Positions 1-11,079 of a stretch of DNA of 64,000 nucleotides are shown piece after piece. The DNA is taken from assembly GCA_964016875.1 (NCBI GenBank), contig OZ024721.1:3477001-3541000 (forward strand). Direction: 5' to 3'. The first letter of the stretch is position 1; every line of letters begins with the position of its first letter. The notes under the pieces were generated by a model. The model was not told the origin of the DNA, did not search any database, and saw nothing but the letters and a program-made list of their open reading frames with translations. The stretch comes from Fallopia convolvulus. Lineage: Eukaryota > Streptophyta > Magnoliopsida > Caryophyllales > Polygonaceae. A program made the position numbers and the translations under genes.

Positions 1-683
1 TTGAGAGCTATCCCTTGATGTGCTCGCTTTTGCTCCCTGTCATCTATCTTTCTCTTCTCATATCCCACCAGTTTTCCAAAAACCTGGTGGAGCATAAGAG
101 CCTTGTTTTCGGGATTCTCTTTGAACATCGTTCTTTCATTTGTCCATTCTCCAGTCAACCCATTGAAGAGTTGTTGAACCTTCATTTTGTCGGTGACTTC
201 CTCTTTAGTGATCCCAAGGCCAGTCATATTGGTGCAGAGTCCCTCAAAACGGGATTGGTAACTATCAACGGATTCTCCTATCTCCATCTGGAAGGTGAAG
301 AACTCCCTCCTTGCGTTCATCTGAAGATCTTCTCGGAGGTCTGAGTTCCCAATGTGCATTTGCTGAATGGCTTCCCACACTTCTTTTGTCGTGTTTAGGT
401 TTGCCACTCTGTCGCAGTCTTGCACCGACATGGCATTCTTGAGGTAGTGGATGGCTTTGAAGTTGGCCTCCATGCACTTGTACTCATTAGGTCCCCATTT
501 TGACAGGTCATTCTCAATTGCTGGATCAATTTTGAAGTTCCCTTTCTCAATGACGCACCAAGCTTGGTAGTCCTGGCTGCGCATCCAGTTCTTCATGTCG
601 CGTTGCCAGACTTCGAATCTTCCAGTGATGAGCCTTGGTGGCTTGCTGTTGTTGTGACCGACTTGGGTGAGTTCGTGAGCCAT
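1..683 (-). CDS. Copia gag polyprotein, N-terminal part (UBN2-type), runs off left edge
   Basis: The frame opens with ATG at 683 (beginning MAHELTQVGHNN) and stays open for 227 codons to the window edge. Gag forms the particle that packages element RNA. Family marks include W-Q-R-D-M-K-N-W-M near residue 30, SQDYQAWCVIE near 45, a VWEAIQQMHIG block in the middle and SYQSRFEGL followed by a TGLGI-like stretch. These match the gag_pre/UBN2 region of plant Copia gag. The zinc knuckle would lie beyond the edge. No stop or frameshift is visible, so this element could be fairly young. The ATG was chosen because it is the first in frame after the PBS, 40 bp downstream. Confidence 0.85.
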   Translation of the reverse strand, partial: MAHELTQVGHNNSKPPRLITGRFEVWQRDMKNWMRSQDYQAWCVIEKGNFKIDPAIENDLSKWGPNEYKCMEANFKAIHYLKNAMSVQDCDRVANLNTTKEVWEAIQQMHIGNSDLREDLQMNARREFFTFQMEIGESVDSYQSRFEGLCTNMTGLGITKEEVTDKMKVQQLFNGLTGEWTNERTMFKENPENKALMLHQVFGKLVGYEKRKIDDREQKRAHQGIAL

Positions 684-723
684 GTTTGAAACCTGCGATG
701 CTAACACAAATCTAGAGCAGCCT

Positions 724-735
724 GCTCTGATACCA
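724..735 (-). promoter_or_regulatory. Primer binding site (tRNA-Met type)
   Basis: The minus strand reads TGGTATCAGAGC two bases inside the LTR end. This is the usual Copia PBS complementary to initiator tRNA-Met. The same motif sits beside the 5' LTR of the Copia element at 38036. Confidence 0.85.
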
Positions 736-737
736 AT

Positions 738-1779
738 TGTTGGATCGTAAACGAGTTAGCAAGAGCTTGGGAACTGGCTGTTAAGCTGTTCCCAAGGCAG
801 CGGAAGAAATAATCGCAAGTAGTTAAGACACTAAAAAAACACAGTTCCTTATAGAGGAACCCCACTACAACCAACTAGTTGTATGGGTAAACCTCTACCT
901 CCGCTTGGAGGATTTTGAATGACTTACTTATATTATTGATTTGTTCCTTAGTTACAAACAACCAGATTCAAACTTCTCTGTTCCTACGAGTTCTACCTAA
1001 CTCTAGCAAAACTAATGAATCTTCTCAACTGAGTTCCTAAGCGAACAACAATCACTAAATAAGTAACTCAAACCTTACACCGAATCGTAGTTCCCTTGCT
1101 CCTGGGGACTCGGCTTCACCGTCGTCGAGATCAGACACTCGCCGCCAGGGACTTCTCTTCTTCTTTTCTCTTTCTTTGTTGTGGGTATTTGTAAGTTCTG
1201 GGAGAAGTGCCCAATCCGAGCACTATTCATTTGGCTTTATACTCGAGTGAACTTGGGCTTCAATCGCATCTTTCATTTGTGTCCGAAATGCCCTTTGCTT
1301 GATGCCCAAGTTGTACTTTCTTCACATGTGACTTCGATTTGAACTAGGTCAACTTCTTGAGATGATCGGACCGTTGGATCAATCGTGACAGTCTGCTCCT
1401 CAGACTGTGCCTTCATCCTGTCCAAGACAGGATCCCGTGATATGCACTGATCGGTCCTTGTCCTCACATGTGAGTTCCCATATCGTGGGAACTGTCCTCT
1501 GCTGAGTTCCTTTGAGAGAAACTCTTCATTGTGTAAGCCTGTGTTCTCTGGTCATTCCTGGGAGTTCTCATTTCATGGGAACTTTCCTCTTCAGAGTTCC
1601 CTTGATGGGAACTCTTCATTGTGTGCTCATTCATGGAAGTTCTTTACTAAACCTGTGTTCCTTAGAAATACTTGATCAAGGCACATTAGTTCCCTTATAG
1701 CGTTTGTCATTATCAAAACTCGGAGAACTGTATCGTTGATCCGATGTTTAGAACCAGAGGTCCCAACATCGTTCCAACA
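738..1779 (-). repeat. 5' LTR of the truncated Copia element
   Basis: About 1042 bp bounded by TGTTGGATCG at 738 and ending TTCCAACA at 1779, giving the TG...CA ends expected of an LTR. The PBS abuts the 738 side. No gene is seen inside. The interior has several copies of a gttccc/gggaac-rich motif between 1470 and 1700. Confidence 0.85.
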
Positions 1780-3406
1780 AAAATGGGTAAGATTTCAGTT
1801 CTTTTGTTGTTAATGCCTTCAAATTCTTTACGTGTGTAGACATGTCCTACTATCCATTCACTTCATATTTTAAATTCAGAGCTTACTTCATGAATGCATC
1901 CACACAAAAAAATAACAGGATGTATCAGCAAATACGACTTTTTTTTTTAAAGAGCTATAACGAGTTATTCCTACTTCCATTGTGAACATAATTAATCATA
2001 TTTTGTACACATTATCATTAATACCATAACATATGACCTAGCTTTGGTATCTCCATGTATATGATAATATGAATAAGCAAAGCAATTTGAGCAGATAGCA
2101 GAATTCTCAAGTGATCTACAATTAGCTGTACTTTACATATGTGCATCAGATACGAGATAATCCCCTCAATTTGTTGTTTCCTTCTGTTGCTTGTACCTCC
2201 TATGTTAAATTCACAAAGCTCAGCCCTCCAAAAAAGCCAGAAGAAATAATCAAAGATGGCCTTCACTATCAATGAGCTCAAATAGCTTCCCAAAGAACTC
2301 ATTGGAAGATGAAAAACTAGAAAGATAGACGCAATGCATTTTCATGTTATTTTAGGTCCAAAAGCTTAACTTTCAAAAGATCATGTATATTCAAATGAAC
2401 TACATTTTGGTGTTGAAATCATACTGGTGACGAAAGTTTATCTTAATCTAGTATGTTGTTACAGAAATAATTGGTAAACCTGCAAAGAAGTATATACCAG
2501 TAGAGATCAATTTGCATAGCAAAAGACGTGTGTTTGGGCTTTTCAAGTTAGTGAGCTCTAATGGTGTCAATATATCTATAACAAGCTATCAAGATCAACC
2601 TGTGCATAGTCAGTCAGAGTACATAGACATACTATATATTCATTTGCTTCTGATAAATACTTTACTAAATTACACCAAAGAAGCAGATTTGGTTGCTTAA
2701 ATTCTCGTTTTTTTATCTTAGTGACAGAACTTAAGCACATAGACATACTATATATTGACTGTGACAACATACAAAACAAAAATCTCGAGTAACATTTATT
2801 GACTGTGACAGCATACATAGACATACTATATATTGACTGTGACAGCATACAAAACAAAAATGCTTGGTAGACTGAACTGCCCAAGAAAGAAAGGTCCATC
2901 ATCAAATGTTAAGAATCATGAAAACAAAGATACTTGATAGAGAACCTAATTAAGCAGATTTGAATGATATGCAGGAGTTTTTTTCCCAGAATCTCGAGTA
3001 ACATTTTGCACATTGTTAAGATGTCAATGAATCATGAAAACATCAGCGCGAAAAAAAACGGATTGAGCTCCAACGTCAAGATTTAAGATAATAACAGCTC
3101 AATGCTAAACTCATGCTTGCCAGAGACAATCACTATGTCTAACTCCTTGAATTCCTCCTTGGAGTGGTGTTCATCACGTAGGGGGTGGGTTTGATTCATC
3201 GGCATCCACGAATTCGACCAAGGAAGCAGGGATAGTAAATTGGCTCATTTGTTAGAGGAAGTAGATGATTTCATGATTCATTGACATTTGGTAAGTTTAT
3301 GTAAAATAAGTTTTTCATGGATGTGCACTTGCGTGGTTAGTATTACTTAGATTGTGATCTCTTCATCCACAAAAGTATTGATTAGTCTTCATAAGCAATT
3401 CTCCAC
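1780..3406. other. Intergenic, no gene recognised
   Basis: AT-rich sequence between the Copia LTR and the Tat element. Short open frames here have no recognisable domains. The only structure seen is the small direct-repeat cluster at 2620-2862. Confidence 0.6.
2620..2862. repeat. Short direct-repeat cluster
   Basis: The string acatagacatactatata recurs near 2621, 2738 and 2814. The last two copies continue into a shared ~50-bp block (ttgactgtgacaRcatac, then aaaacaaaaat). It looks like local duplication; no function is evident. Confidence 0.6.
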
Positions 3407-3815
3407 TGTTTGAGCAAAAATTTACCAAAGGCGAAACTTTGACCTAGATCGGGCCTTGATCGAATAAATTGAGAAGAATATGAACAAAAATGTGCTCTTA
3501 TTGATGTAGAAATCACAAAGAATTGCGTGAATGAATCGTGCTTTACCCCTAAGGATTACATTGATTTATATAGCTCCTTAGGGCATATTCTATCTTAATT
3601 AAATATATGATCTTATCTATAACTAACAAATCTTTGCTTATTTCTATCTTATAACGGATACAATCCTGAGAGGATTCTATCTTGTAACAAACATATCTCG
3701 GATTCTCTTTCCTCCAACCGACTTAGTCAATCTGAAGATCTTCCGTAGCTCTAGATGCGTTGGAGATTTCCTGACTATGGGCTGACGCTTCTTTGCCTAA
3801 AATCTGGGTCCAACA
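3407..3815 (-). repeat. 3' LTR of Tat element
   Basis: 409 bp from TGTTTGAGCAAAAATT to GGGTCCAACA, a direct copy of 8232-8640. The stop codon of the pol frame lies inside it (3797). Confidence 0.92.
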
Positions 3816-5772
3816 GCCTGCGTCACCGATGTTTCTGTTATAGCCGACTGTAATAAGTGGACTAATGGTATATTATCATACTCCCTGGGGTCTAGGGTTG
3901 AGTCTAGACCGGATAGGGCATCGGTTGGAGCGTTTTGGTCCCGAGGAATTTGCTCAAATTGTATTTGTTCGAAATTCTCGGATAGTGTTTTAACCACATT
4001 GAGGTAGCTAGCCATCCTATCATCTTTGGCGTCGAAAATGCCCAAAATCTGATTGATGATGAGTAAGGAATCAGCGCGTACCTTGATTTTCTTGATGGAC
4101 AAATCTTTAGCCAACTCCAGCCCAAAGATGAGAGCTTCATACTCCGACTCGTTGTTGGTGGCTTCAAAGTTGCATCTGACTGCCTGAGATATCGTTTCCC
4201 CCCTTGCCGACTTTAGCACGACTCCGAGACCTGCTCCCCTTGCGTTTGAGGATCCATCGGTGTTTAGTACCCATTCCTCCTGAGGTTCGCCGAGGGACGA
4301 GACCAAGACCTCATCTTTAGCGCTTTCTTCAAGAGTTGGGGTGAAGTCAGCAACGAAGTCGGCCAATACTTGTGACTTGATTGCTCTTCGAGGTTCGTAT
4401 CTGACGTCATATCCGCTTAAGTGGATTGCCCACTTTGCCATTCTTCCTGAGAATTCTGGCTTTTGCATGATCTGTCGGAGTGGGTAATTCGTCAGGACGA
4501 TGATGGTGTGTGACTCGAAGTATGGTCGGAGTTTGTTTGAGCACATCACGACCGCCAGGACCAGTTTTTCCGTCGGAGATAAGCGTGTCTCGGCGGACAC
4601 CATTGTTCTGCTTACGAAGTAAACTGGAACTTGTTGGCCGTCTTCCTCCTTGACAAGGACTCCGCTTAGGGCGCTGTCTGATACGGCTAAGTAGAAGTGC
4701 AGTACCTCCCCCGGGGTCGGTTTAGCTAGCAGTAGGGGGTTGGCGAAGTATCCCTTTAGCTCTTGGAAGGCGGCCTCGTGTTTTTCCGTCCACTGGAAGC
4801 TCTTGTTCTTCTTTAGTACCTTATAAAATAGTCGGCACTTATCTGAGGATTTGGAGATGAACCGATTAAGTGCAGCTATCTTGCCAGTCAGCTTTTGCAC
4901 GTCCTTCACGTTTCGAGGGGATTTCAGGGAAGCAATCGCCCGAACTTGGTCTGGGCTAGCCTCAATCCCCCGCTTGGTTACCACGTGCCCTAGAAAAGTC
5001 CCAGACTGTACCCCGAAGATGCACTTTTGGGGATTCAGCTTCATGTTGTATTCTTCAAGGATTCTGAACGCTTCTTCCAAGTGCCCCCTATGTAGGGAAG
5101 CGCTTGTGCTTTTCACCACCATATCGTCAATATACACCTCCATTGTCTTGCCAATATGATCACGGAACATCCGATTGACTAAACGTTGGTAAGTGGCCCC
5201 GGCGTTTCTTAAGTCGAAGGGCATTACACGATAGCAATACGTGCCCTGTCCTGTGATGAAGGAGGTTTTCTCTTGATCTCCCGGCTCCATCTGGATCTGG
5301 TGATAACCGCTGAATGCATCCATAAAGGTAAGGAGTTCGTGGCCTACGGTTGCATCCACCATTGTATCGATGTGGGGAAGGGGGAAAGAATCCTTAGGGC
5401 AAGCTTTATTGAGGTCGGTGAAGTCCACGCAAACCCTCCACTTCCCGTTTTTCTTGGGCACCATGAATACCTTAGCGAGCCAATCGGGGTACTTCACCTC
5501 TCTGATCTTCCCGGTATCTAGTAACTTTTTGACCTCTTTATCGACCGCTTGTATTCGCTCTGGGCGAATCTTCGTCTCTTTTGCTTGACTGGAGGGTGCG
5601 CTGGATCTACGTTGAGTTTGTGCGTGATGATGGAAGGGTCTATTCCAGTCATGTCTTCGTGACTCCAAGCGAAAGAACTCTTGTGATTTTTCAGGAAAAT
5701 TACCAATTCTTCTCTGATTGAGGGTTCTAGATTTTCTCCGATCTTGACAACCTTTCCCTCCTCTAGGGTCAC
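3797..5772 (-). pseudogene. Tat pol: reverse transcriptase, RNase H and archaeal-type RNase H
   Basis: Copies element RNA into DNA. Two overlapping frames (5772 to about 5590, then to 3797) together read a pre-RT linker, then RT and two RNase H domains, so there is a frameshift near 5590. RT landmarks in order are KKNGKWRVCVDFTDLNKACP, FMDAFSGYHQI, RVMPFDLRNAGATYQ and the catalytic YIDDMVVKS (about 5120). A degenerate first RNase H follows. The second has TDGSSNARGAGLG, NNESEYEAL, RADS and a terminal TDAL, giving the D-E-D-D series. The frame ends in the LTR with no integrase zinc finger or D,D35E core. Confidence 0.9.
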
Positions 5773-5832
5773 CTCCTCCGCTTTTTCTCCATCTTCAGTT
5801 CGCGCCGGCGGAGGGGTGATGTTCTGTAATTG

Positions 5833-7143
5833 CTATGCTTCAGGTCTCAGAGTGGTTGGCTTGAGGGCTGCTTTGTAACACTCCTTAGCCAACCTCTGAT
5901 CCCCGCGAATTTCGTCTATTCCCCATGGTGTTGGAAATTTCACCGTTTGGTGGTAGGTAGAGGCTACGGCTTTCATATCGTGTAACCATGGTCGTCCCAA
6001 GATTACGTTGTAGCATGAGGGGCAATCCATCACGAGGAAATTAACTTGCATATTTACGCCTTTGGCGAAGGTTGGGATGGCGATGTCGCCCACGGTGTGC
6101 TTGACTTCCCCGCTGAATCCCACTAAAGGCACCGGGTGTTTATGGATGTCGTTCTCGGACAAACCCATCTCCTTTAGGGCAGTTAGGGTCATGAGATTTG
6201 TGGAGCTTCCTGTATCAATTAATACCCTTTTCATCAGCACGTTCCCAATGTGTAGGGATATCACAAGACCGTCATGATGTGGCTCGGAAGTGTTTTCTGC
6301 ATCGGTGCCGTCGAACACGATGGCTAGTCCTGGAGATTCTCTGGCGCGGTGCCTTGATGATTGAGGTCGACTAAAACTGCTTTCCCTTGCGTGGCGCTTT
6401 GCTGCTGAGTACGATAATCCACAAATGCTTGATCCCCCAGATATCACGTTGACCACCCTGTCAGACGTTGGAGGATTTCGCCTTTCTCGACGCTCGGACT
6501 GAGGATTCTCTAGCAAATGTTTGGGTACTCGAGCGTCTGGAGCTACGTCTCTTATTCTCCCCTCCGCGACTAGGTGGGCCAGTTCTTTTCGGAGCATCAG
6601 GCAATCACGAGTCCAGTGCCCGTGATATTCGTGGTAGTCGCACCACTTGGACGTGTCTCTCCCCGAGCGAGGGGTTTTATCTCTTCTTGGCCACCTCACG
6701 AGTTCTCCTTGTTTCGCCATGTTCCGGAGCAGCTTTTCCGTGGATATGTTGAGTTTGAAGGAGTCGAGTGAGGGTGGCATGGATTCTCGTTCTTTGTCAT
6801 CCATCGATCGCGTCTTGGTCACGTTGACCTGCCCTGAGGCAGGTCGTGAATAAGGATGAGCGTGGTGGTCCCTTCTTTGGTCTGCTGAACCTCGACGGCT
6901 GTCAACGTGACCCCTTCTCTCAGTTTTCTCCGTTTTTGAAGACCTCTTCCTTAGGGACCTATCTTCCTCTAGCCGGACGTGCGCCAGAGCCCTATCTTGC
7001 ACCTCCTCAAAGGTAGCACAAGGGTGTTTAGTTAGTTCCTTGTACAGGCCACCATCGGGGGTGACCCCTTGTCTGAATGCTTCCACTGCGGTCGTTACGT
7101 CGCAAGACGGGATGGAGATCTTCTCGCGATTGAAGCGATCCAA
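5833..7143 (-). CDS. Tat gag C-terminal part and aspartic protease
   Basis: Open frame of 436 codons. It begins inside the gag core (DRFNREKIS) and carries the Tat-type zinc-knuckle-like sequence WCDYHEYHGHWTRDC near residue 165. The retropepsin follows: VLIDTGSSTNLM with the catalytic Asp-Thr-Gly near residue 310, then VILGRPWLHDM near 385. The protease would cut the polyprotein. The first residue here is not the true start; the gag start lies upstream at 8151 and is separated by stops. Confidence 0.85.
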   Translation of the reverse strand: MDRFNREKISIPSCDVTTAVEAFRQGVTPDGGLYKELTKHPCATFEEVQDRALAHVRLEEDRSLRKRSSKTEKTERRGHVDSRRGSADQRRDHHAHPYSRPASGQVNVTKTRSMDDKERESMPPSLDSFKLNISTEKLLRNMAKQGELVRWPRRDKTPRSGRDTSKWCDYHEYHGHWTRDCLMLRKELAHLVAEGRIRDVAPDARVPKHLLENPQSERRERRNPPTSDRVVNVISGGSSICGLSYSAAKRHARESSFSRPQSSRHRARESPGLAIVFDGTDAENTSEPHHDGLVISLHIGNVLMKRVLIDTGSSTNLMTLTALKEMGLSENDIHKHPVPLVGFSGEVKHTVGDIAIPTFAKGVNMQVNFLVMDCPSCYNVILGRPWLHDMKAVASTYHQTVKFPTPWGIDEIRGDQRLAKECYKAALKPTTLRPEA

Positions 7144-8151
7144 GAATTCTCTGGTAGTTTCTTGGGACCGTTGGCGGATCCAGTAGAGATCACTGGATTG
7201 CTTCTCAAATTTGCGGCTGCTCGCGAATTGAGAACGGAAAGTGTCCGAGAGATCCGCGAAGGACCTAATGCTCCCGCGTGGGAGGTTGATGAACCAGGTT
7301 AGGGCCGGCCCCGTTTAGGTTGTGCCGAACCCCTTGCACATCACTGCCTCTTTTGAGTGGGATGGGACCGCACTCGTCATCATCTTCTGTTTGTATAAGG
7401 CCACGTGCTCGTTAGGGTCCGTGGTCCCGTTCTACGTGGGCATGCTAGGCACTGAGAACTTTTTTGGAATTTCCACTCGGGCGATTCGAGAAAACGGAGA
7501 TTCGTCAAACCCGTCGGGCGCTTCAGGCTCCATAGGCTGGAAACCTTGGTTGCCCCTCCGGAGTTGGTCGGCGATGATGCTTATTTGTTCAGTCACTTTT
7601 GTTCGGATGGCTGCGTCTAAATCGATTGGCTCGTGCCGTTCTCGATCCTCTCCATCGGTGCCATCATCTTCGATCCAGACTTCCTGAGATGGCGCTCGGC
7701 GTTGGTTAGTTTCTGACCGGAGATTGATTGGAGGATTATCGTCGTGGAAGACTTCTTCACGGCGGGCTCGGCCAATGGGCTCCGGAGTCGCGTCTCGTCG
7801 TGCGGGCGTCTTGTCTCGGGGGTCCGGGTCTGCGCCTTTTCCGGAAGTTCCTTCTCCAGCGTTGAAGTCTAGCCTCCTTACTATTCCGTCAGTGCGCCCG
7901 GTGACGCGGAGGGAACGACGTCATGTAGCCAAGACCTCGTATTGCTGTTTGAGTTGGCTATTTTCGGTAGTGAGGCGTTCTACATGAGCGTCATAAAAGC
8001 TTTTTTGTTCGCTCAGCGCCTTTTGGAGAAATTCCATGCGTTGTATGAGATTTGTCATCTCTTCATCTTGAGACCGAATGCCTTGGTTGTCAAGGTTTTG
8101 ATCGTCCTCGGTGATCGGGGTTTTAGGGCTTTCTTCCCCGTTTTGAGACAT
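7144..8151 (-). pseudogene. Tat gag N-terminal part, broken by stop codons
   Basis: ATG at 8151 opens MSQNGEESPKTP, followed by a probable coiled coil (NLIQRMEFLQKALSEQKSF region). In-frame stops occur near 7921, in the 7440s and near 7315. The conserved Tat gag block (GPALTWFINLP, then SFADLSDTFRSQFASSRK) is readable at 7150-7310. Together with 5833-7143 it forms one decayed gag-pro gene. Confidence 0.8.
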
Positions 8152-8231
8152 CGCGTTCCTTGATCCGAAAGGAAGTAGACTGGTGATTCTTCTGATGATT
8201 TTATCGATCACGGCCCCACTGGGCGCCAAAT

Positions 8232-8640
8232 TGTTTGAGCCAAAATTTACCAAAGGCGAAACTTTGACCTAGATCGGGCCTTGATCGAATAAATTGAGAA
8301 GAATATGAACGAAAATGTGTTTTTATTGATGTAGAAATCACAAAGAACTGCGTGAATGAATCGTGCTTTACCCCTAAGGATTACATTGATTTATATAGCT
8401 CCTTAGGGCATATTCTATCTTAATTAAAGATATGATCTTATCTATAACTAACAAATCTTTGCTTATTTCTATCTTATAACGGATACAATCCTGAGAGGAT
8501 TCTATCTTGTAACAAACATATCTCGGATTCTCTTTCCTCCAACCGACTTAGTCAATCTGAAGATCTTCCGTAGCTCTAGATGCGTTGGAGATTTTCTGAC
8601 TATGGGCTGACGCTTCTTTGCCTAAAATTTGGGTCCAACA
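8232..8640 (-). repeat. 5' LTR of Tat element
   Basis: 409 bp, same sequence and ends as 3407-3815 with about eight differences, mostly C/T. On the minus strand it is followed by ATTTGGCGCCCAGTGGGG, a plausible PBS. Confidence 0.92.
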
Positions 8641-8813
8641 TAAACCATTTTGGGTTCTTTTTGCCTATAGATTTCTTTTCAAGTTCTTGTCCACTTCGTA
8701 TTTCTTGCATTCCCACTTGGAATATGGGATTTATATTTTAGAGAGGATTAATTATTTTTAATGTCTTCTGACGATCGCCTCTTTGATCTTACTGTTCAAT
8801 TTTCAAAAAAAAT

Positions 8814-9068
8814 TTGCTGGTTTTGGCTGTAAATAGAAAGGAATTGTTTCAAGAGTTGGAGGAAAGGTAGATGATTGTTGATTGGGTGAAAAATTAGTTG
8901 TGAGTCAAACCCGGGTCTATTGTTGGAAGACGTTTTTTTTTCTTTTTTCAATGTGGAATACAATTGTCCTAAGCACTAGACGTACTACTGATGATTTTGT
9001 TAATGATTATTTAGGATTTTGCAATTCGTCGTCTCCGAGGCCATAAATAAAATAGCTACAATAGGATA
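8814..9068 (-). repeat. tRNA-Gly array, segment 1 (left end)
   Basis: First, rather diverged unit of the ~370-bp tandem family, cut on the right by the Helitron. Similarity to the other units begins near 8814 (ttgtttcaagag...gatgattgttgattggg). Bases 8641-8813 to its left hold nothing recognisable. Confidence 0.8.
8899..8993 (-). tRNA. tRNA-Gly(UCC)-like copy 1, degenerate
   Basis: Retains gtcaaacccgggtctattg (T arm and 3' anticodon stem) and gtggaatacaattgtcct (anticodon region). The 3' acceptor strand has lost several bases and the D arm is altered. Probably a pseudogene. Confidence 0.55.
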
Positions 9069-9456
9069 TTATAACTATAACCTAAAGCGGAGATTAAAAA
9101 AATATTAAAAGACACATGTCACTTTTAGATTGGACCACACCATCCTTTTTAAAAACTAATCTTTGGCAAAACAACCATTAATTTTAAAAAATAATCTTTT
9201 ATTTTTGGATATGATAGAAAATTCCATTATTAAACAATCTTTTATTTTTGGATATAATGATATGATAGATAGGAAGATCACTAGATATTTTTTATGCTAT
9301 CATACAAATACTAAAATATTTATTTTATTTTGAGATAGAATCGCTTTTTTAAAACCAATCTGATTGGTTGAAATTTAATTGGTTTTTTTTATTAAAATAG
9401 AATTTTGATAAAAAAAAGATATAAATTTACATCATGTCTTACAAGATCGACACCAT

Positions 9457-9980
9457 TGTTATCAAAATCGCGATTTAAGTCGTTGAATCGTACGACTTTA
9501 CGATCCAAACTATGGGGAACGATCCAGATTGCAGTGAAAAATCGCTGGGCTTCAGAATCGTATCAAAATCGTTTGGAATCGTTGTAAAATCGTAAGTTTT
9601 TTAGCCATGTTTTTTTAAAGGCTTTTGGCCTTTTACAGAGACGAATTTAAAGGCCGGATATGACCCATGGCCCAAATTTGAAACACGTCTAAAGCTGTAC
9701 GGAGTACAGACTGACAAATGGGCCCACGCCTCCCACGCCCATAATTAATATATTCTCAAATTAAAAAAAAAAAAGAACACAGAAAAGAGAACGAATTTGA
9801 ATTTCCTTTTTATTTATGTTTTTTGTTCTATCCCTCTTGTCTTCAAATTTGATTGAAATTGGTTGCGTGCTTGCATGTTTACTGGTGGCAGGTTTTCATT
9901 CTTGATGGCAAAGTGGAATCTTCAAGGTTGGCTTTTTTTACTTTCTAAATTATATTATATTTAATTTCTAATTGAAATTC

Positions 9981-10031
<51 letters not shown>

Positions 10032-10237
10032 GCAATAGCAATAAGTATAAAATATCAATTTAAAAGTCAAAGATAATTTTATTTTTAACAGGTTTTATTA
10101 GTATTTATAAATTTTAGTTTAAAACTTTACTATATTTTATTATATTATGTAAAATCTTACTATTCTACGATCCGATTTTACGATTCGATTCATAGACCCC
10201 CTTGCGATCCGATCCTAGAATCCCGATTTTAATAACA
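9457..10237. mobile_element. Small TIR element nested in the Helitron
   Basis: Ends TGTTATCAAAATCG and CGATTTTAATAACA are near-perfect inverted repeats. Both subterminal regions repeat cgat-rich strings (acgatccgattttacgattcg). No coding sequence and no clear target duplication. Family not assigned. Confidence 0.55.
9982..10030. repeat. (TAA)n microsatellite
   Basis: About 16 uninterrupted TAA triplets followed by agcaatagcaata. Confidence 0.95.
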
Positions 10238-10982
10238 TATCTATTTATGTAAAATTTCTTTTAAAAATTGAATTTTGATTTAAAAAAGATAGAAATTTAT
10301 AGTATCTTTTAAAAGATCGCCTATCTATTTATGTAAAATTTCTTTTAAAAATGAATTATGATTAAAAAATTGATAAAAACTTTGATTAAATCAAATTTTG
10401 GTAAAATATTTATTTAAAAATATAATTTTTATAAAAAATGATATGAATCTAAATTGCTTTATAATTAAATGAATATTTATATTATCTTTACCTTTTATAT
10501 ATTTATGGAAAATATTTTATTAAAATAGAATTTAAAAAAAGATAGAAATTACATTATGTCTTACAAGATTGACAGTTAAATTATTAAATTAAAATATGAC
10601 GAAAATAATTAACTCTTACATTTTCTCATAAGAGATAGACAATTCATAATACAAAAAAAATCCATTTAAAGTATATTAGTTTTGACTCTGTACTTTTTTA
10701 ACAAAAAAATGCATAGTACAAAAATTTCTACTTTTAGCCATTTATTTATTTTATTTATATTGAATAAAACCCGTACAAGGTACGGGCTCTTACACTAGTT
10801 ATAAGCATGTCAGTATGTGTAGTACAAAAGGTTAGTAATAATCTTGTATCCTTTAATGTTTGTAAACTATTAAATAAAAGAGACACTACAAATTCTTATG
10901 TAGCCTAGTTTGGTTGTAGATGGAAGGAAATTGTTTCAAGAATTAGATGAAGTAGATAATTGTCGATTGGGAAAAAAATTAT

Positions 10983-11079
10983 GCGTCAGCTGGAAGACGA
11001 ACCCGTATCTATTGTTGAAGAAGATTGTTTTTTTTTTCAGTATGGAATGTAATTGTCCTAGTCGTTGGACTACTGACGC
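10983..11079 (-). tRNA. tRNA-Gly(UCC)-like copy 2, T arm damaged
   Basis: Acceptor strands GCGTCAG and CTGACGC pair fully and the A box is intact. The T stem is disrupted (ctggaagacgaacccg on the plus strand), so this is a probable pseudogene. Confidence 0.65.

Larger units (their letters stand above)
1..1779 (-). mobile_element. Ty1/Copia LTR retrotransposon, 5' part, truncated by window edge
   Basis: Reading the minus strand from 1779 downwards there is an LTR, a tRNA-Met-type primer binding site and an open gag reading frame that leaves the window at base 1. The order LTR, PBS, gag and the UBN2-type gag identify a Copia element. Pol and the 3' LTR lie outside. Bases 1780-1784 (aaaat) would be one target duplication copy, but the partner cannot be seen. 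The gag is related to, but clearly diverged from, that of the Copia element at 29734-40247. Confidence 0.9.
3407..8640 (-). mobile_element. Ty3/gypsy Tat-lineage LTR retrotransposon without integrase
   Basis: Two 409-bp direct LTRs flank a minus-strand gag-protease-RT-RNase H region. The second, archaeal-type RNase H after the ordinary one is the hallmark of the Tat lineage (Tat/Ogre/Retand). The last coding sequence runs straight from this RNase H into the 3' LTR, so no integrase is present. The LTRs differ at about eight positions of 409 by eye. Flanking pentamers (tccac at 3402-3406, taaac at 8641-8645) do not match, so a clean target duplication is not seen. Stops and a frameshift make it non-autonomous. 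Confidence 0.9.
9069..10798 (+). mobile_element. Non-autonomous Helitron
   Basis: The 3' end has the Helitron signature: hairpin CCCGTACAAGGTACGGG, an 8-nt spacer, then CTAG at 10795-10798. Joining the flanks (aggata / ttataagc) restores the uninterrupted array unit, with insertion between A and T as Helitrons require. The 5' end reads TTATAACTATAACCTAAAG where TC is expected, consistent with a C-to-T change. No Rep-helicase is encoded. The interior is AT-rich and holds another small element (9457-10237). Confidence 0.75.

Noticed and set aside
2018..2905. Minus-strand ORFs in the left intergenic region
   Set aside because: Part of the coding is the short direct repeat (FLFCMLSQSIYSMSM occurs twice), so the frame reflects duplication and not a gene.
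4851..5588. Plus-strand ORFs opposite the Tat RT
   Set aside because: They are shadows of the minus-strand RT frame and have no domain sense.
3402..8645. A 5-bp target duplication for the Tat element
   Set aside because: tccac and taaac agree at only three of five positions, so I do not claim one.
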